A stretch of DNA of 64,000 bases, from positions 1,310,001 through 1,374,000 of the forward strand of contig NZ_LR027880.1 in NCBI RefSeq assembly GCF_900537995.1, read 5' to 3'. Of the stretch, positions 46,712 through 57,981 are shown one piece after another (position 1 is the first letter of the stretch; each line of letters starts with the position of its first letter). Below the pieces are notes generated by a model. It ran no database searches and was not told the DNA's origin. It worked only from the letters and a program-made list of their open reading frames with translations. The DNA comes from Roseburia intestinalis L1-82. GTDB taxonomy: Bacteria; Bacillota; Clostridia; Lachnospirales; Lachnospiraceae. The position numbers were made by a program, and so were the translations under genes.

Positions 46712-48061
46712 ATGGTATTTAGCAGTTTTGAATTTTTATTCCGGTTTTTGCCGTTTTTTTTACTGATATATTATGTGACACCGCAGAAATGGAAAAATGC
46801 GGTGTTATTTGCGGGCAGTATTTTATTTTATACGGCAGGTGAGGCAGAATATGTAGTGCTTTTACTTGCTTCTGTGGTGATCAACTATGTTTTTGGCAGG
46901 CTGATGTACCGGGATACTTATGAGGGAAGAGGGAAAAAACAGCTGATTTTGCTGATCGTGGCGCTGTGTTACGACTTTGGTGTTTTATTCCTTTTTAAGT
47001 ATAGCGGTTTCATGGATAAGCTGCCGCTCGGTATTAGTTTTTATACGTTCCAGATTGCAGCCTATATCATCGATGTTTACCGGGGAAGGGTGCCGGTGGA
47101 AAAATCGTTTATCCGGCTTGGAACGTATGTGACGATGTTTCCACAGCTGATTGCCGGACCGATCATCAACTATTCGGAGGTCCGTATGGCTTTATGCAGC
47201 AGAACCGTTACTTTCGAACAGTTTGAATCCGGATTAAAAATACTGATACTGGGACTTGGTGCAAAGGTGATCGTTGCAGACCGTATTGGACTTTTGTGGA
47301 ATAACATCCAGGCAATCGGCTTTGAAAGTATTTCAACACCGTTGGCATGGATGGGAGCGTTTGCATATTCGATCGAACTTTATTTTGATTTTTCCGGTTA
47401 TTCTCTGATGGCATTGGGACTGGGACGGATGCTTGGATTTGAATTTCCGAAAAACTTTAAACATCCCTATATTTCAAGATCGGTATCCGAATTCTGGAGA
47501 AGATGGCATATTACGCTTGGACGCTGGTTCCGGGAATATGTCTATATTCCGCTTGGCGGCAACAGGAAGGGAAAAGCGCGTACGATATTTAATTTATTTG
47601 TGGTATGGAGTCTGACTGCCGTCTGGCATGGGGCAGAGGGACATTTTCTGATCTGGGGAGCATCACTGCTCTTACTGCTTGCTTTGGAAAAAGCATTTTT
47701 ACTGCAGTTTCTGAAAAAAAGCAAAATACTTTCCCATGTATATCTGGTGCTTGTAGTACCGCTTACCTGGATGGCATTTGCGATTGCGGATGTAGGACAG
47801 CTTGGTGTCTATTATGCAAGAATGTTTCCATTTTTCGGTGTGGGAGAAACGGTCAGACAGATGGATTTTTTGCAGTATCTGAAAGATTACGGTCCACTGT
47901 TTCTGATGGGGATTGTTTTTTCAACTCCATACCCGACAGCTTTATATAAGGTATTTGAAAAAAAATGGCTGGGGAGTCTGGCGGTGATCGTGGTGTTAGG
48001 ATTAAGTCTTTATTATATGGCAGTTTCTACGAATAACCCGTTTTTGTACTTTAATTTTTAG
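46712..48061 (+). CDS. MBOAT family O-acyltransferase
   Basis: 449 residues with about 11 helices. SFYTFQIAAYIIDVYRG, RFWRRWHITLGRWFREY-type segment (EFWRRWHITLGRW) and the catalytic histidine in TAVWHGAEGHFLIWG match AlgI/DltB-like enzymes. Passes acetyl groups across the membrane to a polysaccharide. An SGNH partner follows after 15 bases, as in other two-protein O-acetylation systems. Confidence 0.93.
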   Translation: MVFSSFEFLFRFLPFFLLIYYVTPQKWKNAVLFAGSILFYTAGEAEYVVLLLASVVINYVFGRLMYRDTYEGRGKKQLILLIVALCYDFGVLFLFKYSGFMDKLPLGISFYTFQIAAYIIDVYRGRVPVEKSFIRLGTYVTMFPQLIAGPIINYSEVRMALCSRTVTFEQFESGLKILILGLGAKVIVADRIGLLWNNIQAIGFESISTPLAWMGAFAYSIELYFDFSGYSLMALGLGRMLGFEFPKNFKHPYISRSVSEFWRRWHITLGRWFREYVYIPLGGNRKGKARTIFNLFVVWSLTAVWHGAEGHFLIWGASLLLLLALEKAFLLQFLKKSKILSHVYLVLVVPLTWMAFAIADVGQLGVYYARMFPFFGVGETVRQMDFLQYLKDYGPLFLMGIVFSTPYPTALYKVFEKKWLGSLAVIVVLGLSLYYMAVSTNNPFLYFNF

Positions 48062-48076
48062 GACTGGTGAATAAGC

Positions 48077-49000
48077 GTGAAAAAAATAATGAAATGCAGG
48101 GTTGCTGTCTTTTTGATCATTGGCTGGGGGGTACTTTCCCTGATCGGATATTTAAAAAAAGACGGGATCTATAAAAATTATTCCATCGATGTAAAAAAAA
48201 CTCCGTATTTTGTATTGGTGTTAGACGGAATTCATGATAAAATTTATCCTTGGAGTAAAGAGTTGCCGGATCTGTTGCCGGATGGAACAAAACCACAGAA
48301 CCAGGAAAGTGTCATTGCAAGTACAGAAATGACGGATGAGGAAAACGTGGCAGGGCAGACGGAAACAGTAATGCAGGATACAGAAACGGCGGCTGCAAAA
48401 CCAAAGAAATTTATACAGGTGGATGACAGTTATTTTGATGATGCAGTTTTTATTGGAGATTCGAGAACGGTAGGTCTGCATGATTATGGTGGACTGGATC
48501 ATTCCGATTTTTTCGCAACTGTTGGTATGAATATTTATGATCTGTGGAAAGATGCATTCTGTGAGGTCAACGGGAAAAAGGTGACATTAGAGGAAGCCTT
48601 GAAGGCAAAGCAGTATAAAAAGGTGTATTTTCAGATCGGTATCAATGAGATGGGACGTGGAACACTGGACGGGTTTATGAATGAGTATCAGAATGCAGTG
48701 GAGAAATTCAAAACACTGCAGCCGGATGCGGTCATTTATGTGCAGGCGATCATGCATGTGACCCAGAAAAAATCTGATTCGGATCCGATTTTTAATAATC
48801 CGGGCATTGATGCGAGAAATCAGCGCATACAGCAGCTTGCGGATGGTGTTCGTGTGTTTTATATTGATGTCAATGAAGTGGTGTGCGATGATCAGGGTGG
48901 ATTAAAACAGGAGCTTACGTTTGACAATCTGCATCTGTACGGGTCGAAATACAACATCTGGGTAGATTTCTTAAAGACCAAAGGAATCGGGACAGAATGA
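48077..49000 (+). CDS. SGNH-hydrolase-like O-acetylation partner
   Basis: 307 residues, GTG start. Membrane anchor (VAVFLIIGWGVLSLIGYL), linker, then SGNH blocks: FIGDSRTVGLHDYGG (S), IGINEMGRG (N) and FDNLHLYGSKYN (D, H). Likely the extracellular transferase that takes the acetyl from the MBOAT partner. Overlaps the next gene by 4 bases. Confidence 0.88.
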   Translation: MKKIMKCRVAVFLIIGWGVLSLIGYLKKDGIYKNYSIDVKKTPYFVLVLDGIHDKIYPWSKELPDLLPDGTKPQNQESVIASTEMTDEENVAGQTETVMQDTETAAAKPKKFIQVDDSYFDDAVFIGDSRTVGLHDYGGLDHSDFFATVGMNIYDLWKDAFCEVNGKKVTLEEALKAKQYKKVYFQIGINEMGRGTLDGFMNEYQNAVEKFKTLQPDAVIYVQAIMHVTQKKSDSDPIFNNPGIDARNQRIQQLADGVRVFYIDVNEVVCDDQGGLKQELTFDNLHLYGSKYNIWVDFLKTKGIGTE

Positions 49001-50924
49001 TGAAGTTTCGGGAAGACTGGAAAGAAAAACTGAAAAAATTTTTGAAAGCGGATGTGCTGGCAGAATGCAGGCAGCAGGTGGATCATGAGAACAGAGTCGT
49101 GCTCTGTGTCTTAAACAGTTCCATGGTGTGCCTGTCATTTATGCTGGCATTTTACATATTATGGAGAAAACAGGCAGACTATTACCATGAACATATGTGT
49201 ATTTTATATGCAGCATTGTTTCTGATCTTACTGTTTGTTTCCTTTTATTCGAAAAGAGATTCAGGTATCCGTTTGTCTGTTTTGATCGCGGTCGAGTACG
49301 TTGCAACAGGTTCCTGTTTTGCCATGAATCATATTATATTTGGTGGACGGGAAAGCACAACGGCATATTATCTTCTGGTGGGACTTGCATTCTGTTTTCT
49401 GGTGCGTCCCATCCAGATGTATCTGATGCAGGCGGGGATCACCTGCATACTGGCGGTCAGTATGCGCTTGATTCACAGGCTGAACAGGATCAATATGAAG
49501 GTGAGCTGCAATGTCTTTCCGACCGCGTGGAAACGCCGGAAGAAAAGAAGCGGTTGTCAGAAGCTATGGAATTGTCGAATATCCGTGAACATTTAAAATC
49601 ACAGGATGTGTATATCGTAGAGGTTCCGCTGCGTTCGAAAAATGGAAAGTACCGTCAGAAACAGATCCGCTGTATGTATTTAAATCAACAGACAGGTACA
49701 CTGCTTTTAATGCTTTCCGATGTTGAGGACATTGTGAAAGAAGAAAAAGAAAAACAGGAGCAGCTGGAGAAAGCACTGAAGATGGCAGAGGCAGCCAATG
49801 AGGCAAAAACGAAATTTTTAGCCGGAATGAGCCATGAGATACGAACACCTATGAATGCGATCATCGGTTTAAATTCCATGATACGCTCATCGCTTGATGA
49901 CAGGGAGCAGGTGCTTGATTATACGGAAAAACTGGATTCAGCATCCCAGTATCTTTTAGCACTGCTAAATGATATTCTTGATATGTCGCGAATCGAGAGT
50001 GGCAGCATGAAACTTGCTATCCGGGCATTTGAGGGAGATAAGTTCTGGGATAATGTCAATATGTTAGCGAAGGCACAGGCAGTCATGGCAGGTGTCGGCT
50101 ATTCTTTTGAAAGAAGAAAGAAAATCTCGGAAGTGTATATTGGGGATTCCACAAGGTTAGAACAGATCATGGTAAATCTGATCAACAATGCGGTGAAATT
50201 TACCCCCAAAGGTGGAAATGTCAACGTCTCTGTTGCAGAGCAGGAAACGGATGGAAGAGTACAGCTGACCGCAGTCGTTTCCGATAATGGAATTGGTATC
50301 GCAAAAGATTTTCTGCCCAAAGTATTTGATATTTTTACGCAGGAGCATGAAGAAAATACCCGTGTTTATGGAGGGAGCGGTCTGGGACTGTCCATTGCGC
50401 GCAATTATGCAAGGATGATGGATGGTGACATTACGGTAGAGAGTGCGGAAGGAAAAGGCACCGTGTTTACCGTGACTGCAAAACTTGATTTTGACCGCTG
50501 GAAAAAGGCGCGGAAGGAAAGAACAGAGAATATCAGTTTTGAGGGAAAGCGGATTCTGCTTGTTGAGGATCATCCGCTTAATGTCATCGTTGCAAAGGGA
50601 CTTTTGGAAAAGAAACAGTTTGAGGTTGTCACAGCGGAAAATGGCAAGAAAGCGGTGGAACTTGTGACAGATGCCCCGGAATATTATTTTGATGCAATAT
50701 TGATGGATATTCGCATGCCGGTTTTAGACGGAATTGAGGCAGCAAGACAGATCCGTGCTTTAGACAGAGCAGATGTCAAAGAACTTCCAATCATTGCAAT
50801 GACAGCAAACGCAGGAGATGAGGACAGAAGACAGACGAAAGAAGCAGGGATGAATGAACACCTTGCAAAACCGATCGATCCGAAACTTTTATATACGACG
50901 CTGCAAAAATTTATTTTACCGTAA
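48997..50924 (+). pseudogene. Hybrid histidine kinase, frameshifted
   Basis: The 5-prime part (48997 to about 49490) encodes a soluble stretch and four to five membrane helices (CLSFMLAFYILW to CILAVSM). The second part is in another frame from about 49480: a PAS-like fragment (VYIVEVPLRSKNGKYRQKQI), coiled coil, GMSHEIRTPMNAI, NLINNAVKFTPKGG, GGSGLGLSIARN, and a receiver ILLVEDHPLNVIV, AILMDIRMPVLDG, AMTANA, HLAKPID. The junction looks like a frameshift, possibly with a deletion of the PAS start. As read it makes no full kinase. Confidence 0.85.
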
Positions 50925-50977
50925 AAAAGTTATAAATGATTCCCCGATTACACATACTACGGAAAAAGATTGTGTGA

Positions 50978-52342
<1,365 letters not shown>

Positions 52343-52406
52343 AAAAAGGAAACGTCTATGTTACAATGATTAAAGTTGTGAGTTTGTAACCTAGGAGGGA
52401 ACGATC

Positions 52407-52646
52407 GTGGCAGTTGTAAAAACAATTTTGACTGTAGTTTTTATTATAATCAGTGTGGCATTGACAGTTATCATCTTAATGCAGGAAAGTAAATCCGCAG
52501 GACTTGGAGCAATCGCAGGTGCAGCAGACACATATTGGGGCAAGAACAAAGGACGTTCCATGGAAGGTATGTTAGTAAAACTGACCAGAATTTTTGTTAT
52601 CTTGTTTATCGTGATTGCAGCGGTATTAAATATGAGTATTTTTTAA
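52407..52646 (+). CDS. secG: Preprotein translocase subunit SecG
   Basis: 79 residues, two helices (about 5-25, 55-75) with the QESKSAGLGAIAGAADTYWGKNKGRSMEG loop. GTG start after AGGAGG. Part of SecYEG. Confidence 0.95.
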   Translation: MAVVKTILTVVFIIISVALTVIILMQESKSAGLGAIAGAADTYWGKNKGRSMEGMLVKLTRIFVILFIVIAAVLNMSIF

Positions 52647-52656
52647 GATGAATGGA

Positions 52657-52686
52657 TGGCTGTCGCAGATGCGGCAGTCATTTTTT
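52657..52686 (+). terminator. Terminator between secG and rnr
   Basis: TGGCTGTCGCA-GAT-GCGGCAGTCA followed by T7. Partial readthrough to rnr is likely. Confidence 0.82.
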
Positions 52687-52710
52687 TCATAAGAAAAAAG
52701 GACGGGGTTT

Positions 52711-54849
52711 ATGGAGAAAACAATTTTAGAAGAACGGAAAAAGACAATTTACCAGTTTATCTGCGATGAGTTTTATGTACCGATGAAAGCAAAGGAGATG
52801 GCAGTCGTTTTATCAGTACCGAAATCCCAGCGCAGTGAACTGCAGGAAGTACTTGATGCGCTTGTGATGGATGGAAGGATCGAGGTGACTTCCAAGGGAA
52901 AATATATCAAATCAGAAGGAAAATACTTAATCGGTACATTTACGGCGCATGCAAGAGGTTTTGGATTTGTCAGCATCGAGGGGGAAGAGGAAGATATCTT
53001 CATCCCGGAATCACAGGTGCATGGTGCGTTTCATATGGATACGGTTCAGGTGGCGGTTACTTCTGAGAATAGTGGAAAACGCAGGGAAGGCACGATTACA
53101 AAAATTATATCCCGCGGTACCACACGAATCGTATGTACTTATGAAAAAAGTAAGACGTTTGGATTTGCCGTGCCGGACAATCCTAAATTCGGTTCAGATA
53201 TTTTTATTCCGCAGGAGCGTTCGAAAGGAGCTGTCAGCGGACATAAGGTCGTGGTCGAGATCACGGACTACGGCAAAGAGGGAAGAAAACCGGAAGGGAA
53301 AGTGGTTGAGATCATTGGTCATATCAATGATCCGGGGACAGACATTATGTCTATCGTAAAGGCTTACGACCTGCCGGTAGAATTTTCAGAAAAGATCATG
53401 CATCAGGTGGAAAATGTCTCGAACGAAGTCAGCACCGCAGATATGGCAGGACGCATGGATTTCAGGGACTGGCAGACGGTCACGATCGACGGGGAGGATG
53501 CGAAGGATCTTGACGATGCGATCACACTGACAAAAGAGGGAGATAACTATAAGCTTGGCGTGCACATTGCGGATGTTTCAAACTATGTGCAGGAGCACAG
53601 CGCACTGGATGTGGAGGCATTATCCCGCGGTACATCTGTTTATTTAGTCGACCGCGTGATCCCGATGCTGCCGCATAAATTGTCAAATGGGATCTGTTCT
53701 TTAAATGCAGGCGAAAACCGTCTGACCTTAAGCTGTGTGATGACGATCGATACAAAAGGAAATGTGATCGATCACACGATTGCAGAGTCCGTGATCAAAG
53801 TAGACCGCCGCATGAGTTATACCAGTGTAAAAAAGATTCTGGAAGATCATGATGAAAATGAAATCAGAGAGTATGAAGAACTGGTTCCGATGTTTGAACT
53901 GATGCAGGAACTGGCTGCGATTCTGCGCAAAAAACGTATGAAGCGCGGCTCGATCGATTTTGATTTTCCGGAGACGAAGATTGTGCTTGATGACAAGGGA
54001 AAACCGGTCGAGATTAAGCCTTACGAGCGGAATGTTGCAACGAAGATCATCGAAGATTTCATGCTGATCGCCAATGAAACGGTAGCGCAGGATTATTTCT
54101 GGCAGGAACTGCCGTTTGTATACCGTACACATGACAACCCGGATACTGAAAAAATCAAGAAGTTATCGACATTTATCAATAATTTTGGTTATTCTATCCA
54201 TATCGGACAGGACGAAGTGCATCCGAAAGAACTGCAGAAGCTGCTGCAAAAGATCGATGGAACGCCGGAGGAGGCACTGATCAGCCGGCTGACACTGCGT
54301 TCCATGAAGCAGGCAAAGTATACGACCATGAGCACCGGTCATTTTGGACTGGCAACACCTTATTACTGTCATTTTACATCACCGATCCGCAGATACCCGG
54401 ATCTGCAGATCCATCGTATTATCAAGGACAATCTGCGCGGACGGATGAATGCAAAGAAAATAGAGCATTATGACAAGATCCTGCCGGAAGTTGCGAAACA
54501 TTCGAGCGAGATGGAGCGCCGCGCGGATGAGGCTGAGCGTGAGACCGACAAGCTGAAAAAGGTGGAATATATGTCAGAGCGTATCGGTGAGGTGTTTGAG
54601 GGTGTGATCTCCGGCGTGACCGAATGGGGATTTTATGTGGAACTTCCGAATACGGTGGAGGGACTCGTACATGTGACGACACTTGTAGATGATTATTTCC
54701 ATTATAATGAAAGTACTTATGAGTTGGTTGGCGAGGTGACGAACATCCGCTATAAACTAGGACAGCGCGTACATGTCATGGTGACAGGAACTGACAAGAT
54801 ACTGCGTACAATCGACTTTCGTGTGGTGCGGGAGAATGAGGAAGAATAA
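52711..54849 (+). CDS. rnr: Ribonuclease R
   Basis: 712 residues. Winged helix (about 1-65), two cold-shock domains (GTFTAHARGFGFV; KTFGFAVPDNPKFG), RNB catalytic domain with DGEDAKDLDDAI and PIRRYPDLQIHR, and C-terminal S1 domain (GEVFEGVISGVTEWGFYVEL). Degrades structured RNA 3-prime to 5-prime and cooperates with SmpB and tmRNA, encoded next. Confidence 0.97.
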   Translation: MEKTILEERKKTIYQFICDEFYVPMKAKEMAVVLSVPKSQRSELQEVLDALVMDGRIEVTSKGKYIKSEGKYLIGTFTAHARGFGFVSIEGEEEDIFIPESQVHGAFHMDTVQVAVTSENSGKRREGTITKIISRGTTRIVCTYEKSKTFGFAVPDNPKFGSDIFIPQERSKGAVSGHKVVVEITDYGKEGRKPEGKVVEIIGHINDPGTDIMSIVKAYDLPVEFSEKIMHQVENVSNEVSTADMAGRMDFRDWQTVTIDGEDAKDLDDAITLTKEGDNYKLGVHIADVSNYVQEHSALDVEALSRGTSVYLVDRVIPMLPHKLSNGICSLNAGENRLTLSCVMTIDTKGNVIDHTIAESVIKVDRRMSYTSVKKILEDHDENEIREYEELVPMFELMQELAAILRKKRMKRGSIDFDFPETKIVLDDKGKPVEIKPYERNVATKIIEDFMLIANETVAQDYFWQELPFVYRTHDNPDTEKIKKLSTFINNFGYSIHIGQDEVHPKELQKLLQKIDGTPEEALISRLTLRSMKQAKYTTMSTGHFGLATPYYCHFTSPIRRYPDLQIHRIIKDNLRGRMNAKKIEHYDKILPEVAKHSSEMERRADEAERETDKLKKVEYMSERIGEVFEGVISGVTEWGFYVELPNTVEGLVHVTTLVDDYFHYNESTYELVGEVTNIRYKLGQRVHVMVTGTDKILRTIDFRVVRENEEE

Positions 54850-54921
54850 AAAATCATCTTGCGTTCCCCGGCATTTCGGGGTATACTATACAGGCTGGAT
54901 ATTGGATAAGAAAGGAAGGGC

Positions 54922-55392
54922 ATGATGGCAAAGACAGAAAAAAAACTGATTGCGAACAACAAAAAAGCCTACCATGACTTTTTCTTAGAGGAGCGTTATG
55001 AAGCTGGCATTGAGCTGCATGGCACGGAAGTAAAATCCATGCGCATGGGAAAATGCAGTATCAAGGAAGCGTTTATCCGTATCGAGAACGGAGAAGTCAT
55101 TATTTATGGCATGCACGTCAGTCCCTATGAAAAGGGAAATATATTCAACCGCGATCCGCTGCGTCCGAAGAAGCTTCTGATGCATAAGTCAGAGATCCGC
55201 AAGCTGGTCGGAAAAATCGCAGAAAAGGGTTATACTTTAGTGCCAGTTGAGGTATACTTTAAAGGAAGTCTTGTGAAAGTTGATATTGCGCTTGCAAAAG
55301 GTAAGAAGCAGTATGATAAGCGTCAGGATATTGCAAAGAAGGATATGCGGCGTGAGGCGGAGCGGGATTTCAAAGTAAAGAATCTGTACTAA
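54922..55392 (+). CDS. smpB: SsrA-binding protein SmpB
   Basis: 156 residues. [53 protein letters not shown] and the conserved C-terminal [15 protein letters not shown] tail. Loads tmRNA onto stalled ribosomes. The second ATG (54925) is equally possible. Confidence 0.98.
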   Translation: MMAKTEKKLIANNKKAYHDFFLEERYEAGIELHGTEVKSMRMGKCSIKEAFIRIENGEVIIYGMHVSPYEKGNIFNRDPLRPKKLLMHKSEIRKLVGKIAEKGYTLVPVEVYFKGSLVKVDIALAKGKKQYDKRQDIAKKDMRREAERDFKVKNLY

Positions 55393-55489
55393 AGAAATTT
55401 ATGGAAAAAGAATGGATGATGTGGTCTTTTTGATTCACAGGAAATGATATCTTGTGTGTGAAAGGGCTGCATCTGAAATATATATTTAT

Positions 55490-55826
55490 GGGCTTGTAAT
55501 GGTTTCGACAGGGATCATGAAGCTGGAGAAGCGAGTCGCACGGGATGCGTCAAATTCCAAAATTAAAATTAAACGCTGAAGATAATTTAGCATACGCTGC
55601 CTAATGGCAGCAGTCTGACCTAGAGCACTCACACTTTAGGACCCAGGCTTCGACTATGTGAGAAACGACGCAGGCAAAGCTTTGAGCCTGCGGGCGTACG
55701 ATGAAGCTACTGAAACCGGAACTGTGCCTACGCAGGTCTGGCAGAGGGAATGTTAAAACATAGGATACGCTCGTAGAAGGACAGGGGATTGGTTTTTGGA
55801 CACGGGTTCGACTCCCGTCAGGTCCA
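55490..55826 (+). ncRNA. ssrA: tmRNA
   Basis: 5-prime GGGCTTGTAATGG pairs with 3-prime CAGGTCC in the acceptor stem, and the T-arm GGTTCGACTCCC precedes it. The tag frame GCT GAA GAT AAT TTA GCA TAC GCT GCC TAA encodes AEDNLAYAA, ending in the protease-recognised alanines. CCA is not encoded (ACTC follows). Confidence 0.96.
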
Positions 55827-55831
55827 CTCGT

Positions 55832-55857
55832 AAAGTGCCGTATTTACGGCACTTTTT
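55832..55857 (+). terminator. tmRNA terminator
   Basis: AAAGTGCCGT-ATTT-ACGGCACTTT then T-rich, 5 bases after the mature 3-prime end. Confidence 0.92.
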
Positions 55858-55937
55858 AAATTTTGTGTTGCATTTCGTGACATATTTTATGTCATACTGA
55901 TATAAAATAAGGACCACCATTGAAGGAAGTCCTGATT

Positions 55938-55979
55938 TATTCATAACAATAGAATGTTCGCAGAGCGTGTATTCTATTG
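55938..55979. repeat. 42-base hairpin repeat, copy 2
   Basis: CAATAGAATG-TTCGCAGAGCGTG-TATTCTATTG; the stop codon of the Uma2 gene lies within its right arm. Matches 37634-37675. Confidence 0.85.
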
Positions 55980-56522
55980 CTTTAACAGCTCTGTAATGTT
56001 GATCGTCAGATCATCGTAAATACATACCTGTATATCGTCATCAAAACTGTACAGATCTGTCAGTTCTTCTTTTTCTAAATCATAAACATTTACTGTCCTG
56101 GTCAGTGGATTTACGATCCAGTATTCACGTACACCGGCAGAGTGGTATTTGAATAACTTCACACCGTAATCAATTCGTTTCGTACCTGAAGACACAATCT
56201 CGATGATCCAGTCCGGTGCACCATTATATCCACGATCATCCAGCTTAGACTTGTCACAAATAATGCTGATATCAGGTTCAACGTATGTTTTATCATCCTT
56301 ATTCAGAAAAACGGCGAATGGGGCAGGATAGACCTTACAAAATCCATTGTTTTTACTGATATACTCACGGATTTCTGCGGATAAATTCATAACAAGTTCC
56401 TGATGCAATCTGTTTGGTGGTGCCATATCATAAATAACACCATCGATCAGTTCTGCACGCTGTCCTTCCGGGAGAGAATAGATGTAATCGGTTGTGTAGG
56501 TGTTTTCTTTTGAAAATGGCAT
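55974..56522 (-). CDS. Uma2 family protein (PD-(D/E)XK nuclease fold)
   Basis: 182 residues. RAELIDGVIYDMAPPNRLHQELVMNL, YVEPDISIICDKSKLD, GAPDWIIEIVSSGT and KLFKYHSAGVREYWIV are the DUF820/Uma2 blocks with putative nuclease residues D, E and K. Role unknown; often multicopy. AAGGAGG 8 bases before ATG 56522. A decayed relative lies at 57727. Confidence 0.93.
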   Translation of the reverse strand: MPFSKENTYTTDYIYSLPEGQRAELIDGVIYDMAPPNRLHQELVMNLSAEIREYISKNNGFCKVYPAPFAVFLNKDDKTYVEPDISIICDKSKLDDRGYNGAPDWIIEIVSSGTKRIDYGVKLFKYHSAGVREYWIVNPLTRTVNVYDLEKEELTDLYSFDDDIQVCIYDDLTINITELLKQ

Positions 56523-56557
56523 AGTGTATACCTCCTTTACATTTTGATGATGGCTGT

Positions 56558-56586
56558 TTGACAAAAAAATATATATGACATATAAT
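56558..56586 (+). promoter_or_regulatory. Perfect consensus promoter of small RNA
   Basis: TTGACA (56558-56563), 17 bases, TATAAT (56581-56586). No coding gene follows; it points at the 3-prime end of the toxin gene. Confidence 0.9.
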
Positions 56587-56592
56587 ATACTT

Positions 56593-56705
56593 AACGAGGC
56601 AGCCGGAAGGTGAGTGCACTTCACCCGACCCGGCGAATTTAATACTAAGTTATCAAGAGATAGCCGTTCCTAAACTTTACCAGAGAGCAGGACGGCTATT
56701 TCTTA
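56593..56705 (+). ncRNA. Putative antitoxin antisense RNA
   Basis: About 113 bases from the expected start near 56593. It folds into CCGG..GGTGA-GTGCAC-TTCACC..CCGG (about 56605-56635) and ends in the hairpin ATAGCCGTTCCT (56660-56671)/AGGACGGCTAT (56689-56699). It runs convergent to the toxin gene and overlaps its stop codon and 3-prime UTR, the arrangement of TxpA/RatA and BsrG/SR4 systems. Confidence 0.72.
56659..56705. terminator. Shared terminator of toxin and antisense RNA
   Basis: ATAGCCGTTCCT/AGGACGGCTAT stem with 17-base loop and flanking T-rich stretch on the plus side. Confidence 0.75.
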
Positions 56706-56785
56706 TGTTTTCTGTGGGTATCTATGTAAGTCAGAATCGCCATCAACATGATGACAAAAGTAAATAAGTCATTCCATGAAACCAT
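56696..56785 (-). CDS. Holin-like type I toxin (putative)
   Basis: 29 residues: MVSWNDLFTFVIMLMAILTY followed by a short basic tail (THRKHKK). One membrane helix and a positive tail are typical of the Hol_Tox/TxpA/BsrG group of type I toxins that depolarise the membrane. AAAGGA lies 8 bases before this ATG; the earlier ATG at 56794 has no spacing. An antisense RNA faces it. Confidence 0.7.
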   Translation of the reverse strand: MVSWNDLFTFVIMLMAILTYIDTHRKHKK

Positions 56786-57258
56786 AATAATCATCCTTTC
56801 CGTAAGGCTCGGATCAGATGAGAGCACGTCCTCCAGCTGCCTGGGTAAGCATATTATGTTGTCGAGAGGCCATTGCAAATATAGTATCGATGATAGTATA
56901 ACTTGTGTTAATGTTGTCTGTTGAGATAAATATATAAATTTCTCTTTTATATTTAACTTGTAGTATTACGTTGATCTTAACATATTTGTAATAGCCAGGC
57001 AATGATATTATACTAATTGTAGTGATATATGTTATCCGCATGTTTTATTTGAGAGTTACACATTACTGTGTATTTTTCTATTTCATATGGAGAAAGTCGT
57101 TTTTGCAGGGCTTTATTAGTTGTTTGTTTTAAAGGCTTTTTTCGGCAGGTTCATGGATTGCATGACTGGTGGAGGAGAAGAATAGGCAGTTGAGAATGGT
57201 GTGAGAAAAATATAGAGGGTTTGCACGTTGAAGAATGTTGTAGTATGATAGCGTTGCC
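56786..57258. other. Gene-free AT-rich stretch
   Basis: Toxin leader and upstream region. The toxin strand has AGGCAGCTGGAGG (about 56829-56841), resembling AGGCAGCCGGAAGG in the small RNA. TTGCAA with TAATAT 16 bases later is a possible toxin promoter. No further gene recognised. Confidence 0.4.
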
Positions 57259-57714
57259 ATGAAAGGAATGATAAAATATATGAAGAAAGTTCAAAAAAAT
57301 AGCTTTGAGAAGATGTGCGATAGACTTGAAGAAAATTTTGTTTTGAACGAGAATGAAATTAAGTATGTAAAAAAACATCTTTACCCAATAAAAGAGGATA
57401 AGGATATGCTTTTAAAACTTAAGGCAGAGGCATTAGAGGATGATTATATAGCTGTAATGTCGTTTGCAATTACAATGTTGGCATTGATGGTAGCAGTAAT
57501 AACTCTATGCGTTACTATGCTATCAGAAATAGGAATGCCGGCTAGGTGGGTATTATTCCTGATTTATAGTGTGTTACTAGTGTATTATTTTGTTACTATA
57601 AAAAACAAAATGCGATACTTTAAAAATGTAAATAAATGGCGACAGTATATTTTGGTTTGCATAGATGAAATGGTAAATGAGCAAAATAAAAAGAAAAAGA
57701 AGAGGCATAAATAG
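57259..57714 (+). CDS. Hypothetical two-helix membrane protein
   Basis: 151 residues, unrecognised. Charged N-terminal helices (about 1-60), two hydrophobic segments (MSFAITMLALMVAVITLCV and WVLFLIYSVLLVYYFV), and a lysine tail. Very AT-rich codon use, unlike neighbours, so likely acquired. Start uncertain: ATG at 57259, 57268 or 57280. Confidence 0.65.
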   Translation: MKGMIKYMKKVQKNSFEKMCDRLEENFVLNENEIKYVKKHLYPIKEDKDMLLKLKAEALEDDYIAVMSFAITMLALMVAVITLCVTMLSEIGMPARWVLFLIYSVLLVYYFVTIKNKMRYFKNVNKWRQYILVCIDEMVNEQNKKKKKRHK

Positions 57715-57726
57715 AGTCAGATTTAT

Positions 57727-57945
57727 CTTAACAGCTCTGTAATGTTGATTGTAAGATTATCGTAAATACATACCTGTATATCGTCATCAAAATTGTATTG
57801 ATCTGCTGGGGATGCAATCTCGATGATTCAGTCCGATGCACTGTTGCATCTGTGGTCATTCAACTTAGACTTGTTACAAATAACGATGATATCAGGTTCA
57901 ACGTATGGTTTATCATTCGTATTTAGAAAGACAGCGAATGGTACC
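57727..57945 (-). pseudogene. Decayed duplicate of the Uma2 gene
   Basis: TTAACAGCTCTGTAATGTTG and following bases track 55980-56330 closely, but with a deletion of about 110 bases after CAAAATTGTATTGATCTG and several stops and changes. Only the C-terminal half is represented. Confidence 0.88.
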
Positions 57946-57981
57946 GGAAACTGCCGGGATAAAAGAAACGCCGATTCCTGA

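Noticed and set aside
55753..55944. Small minus-strand frame over the tmRNA end
   Set aside because: It lies in tmRNA acceptor and terminator; resembles the frequent spurious annotation next to RNA genes.
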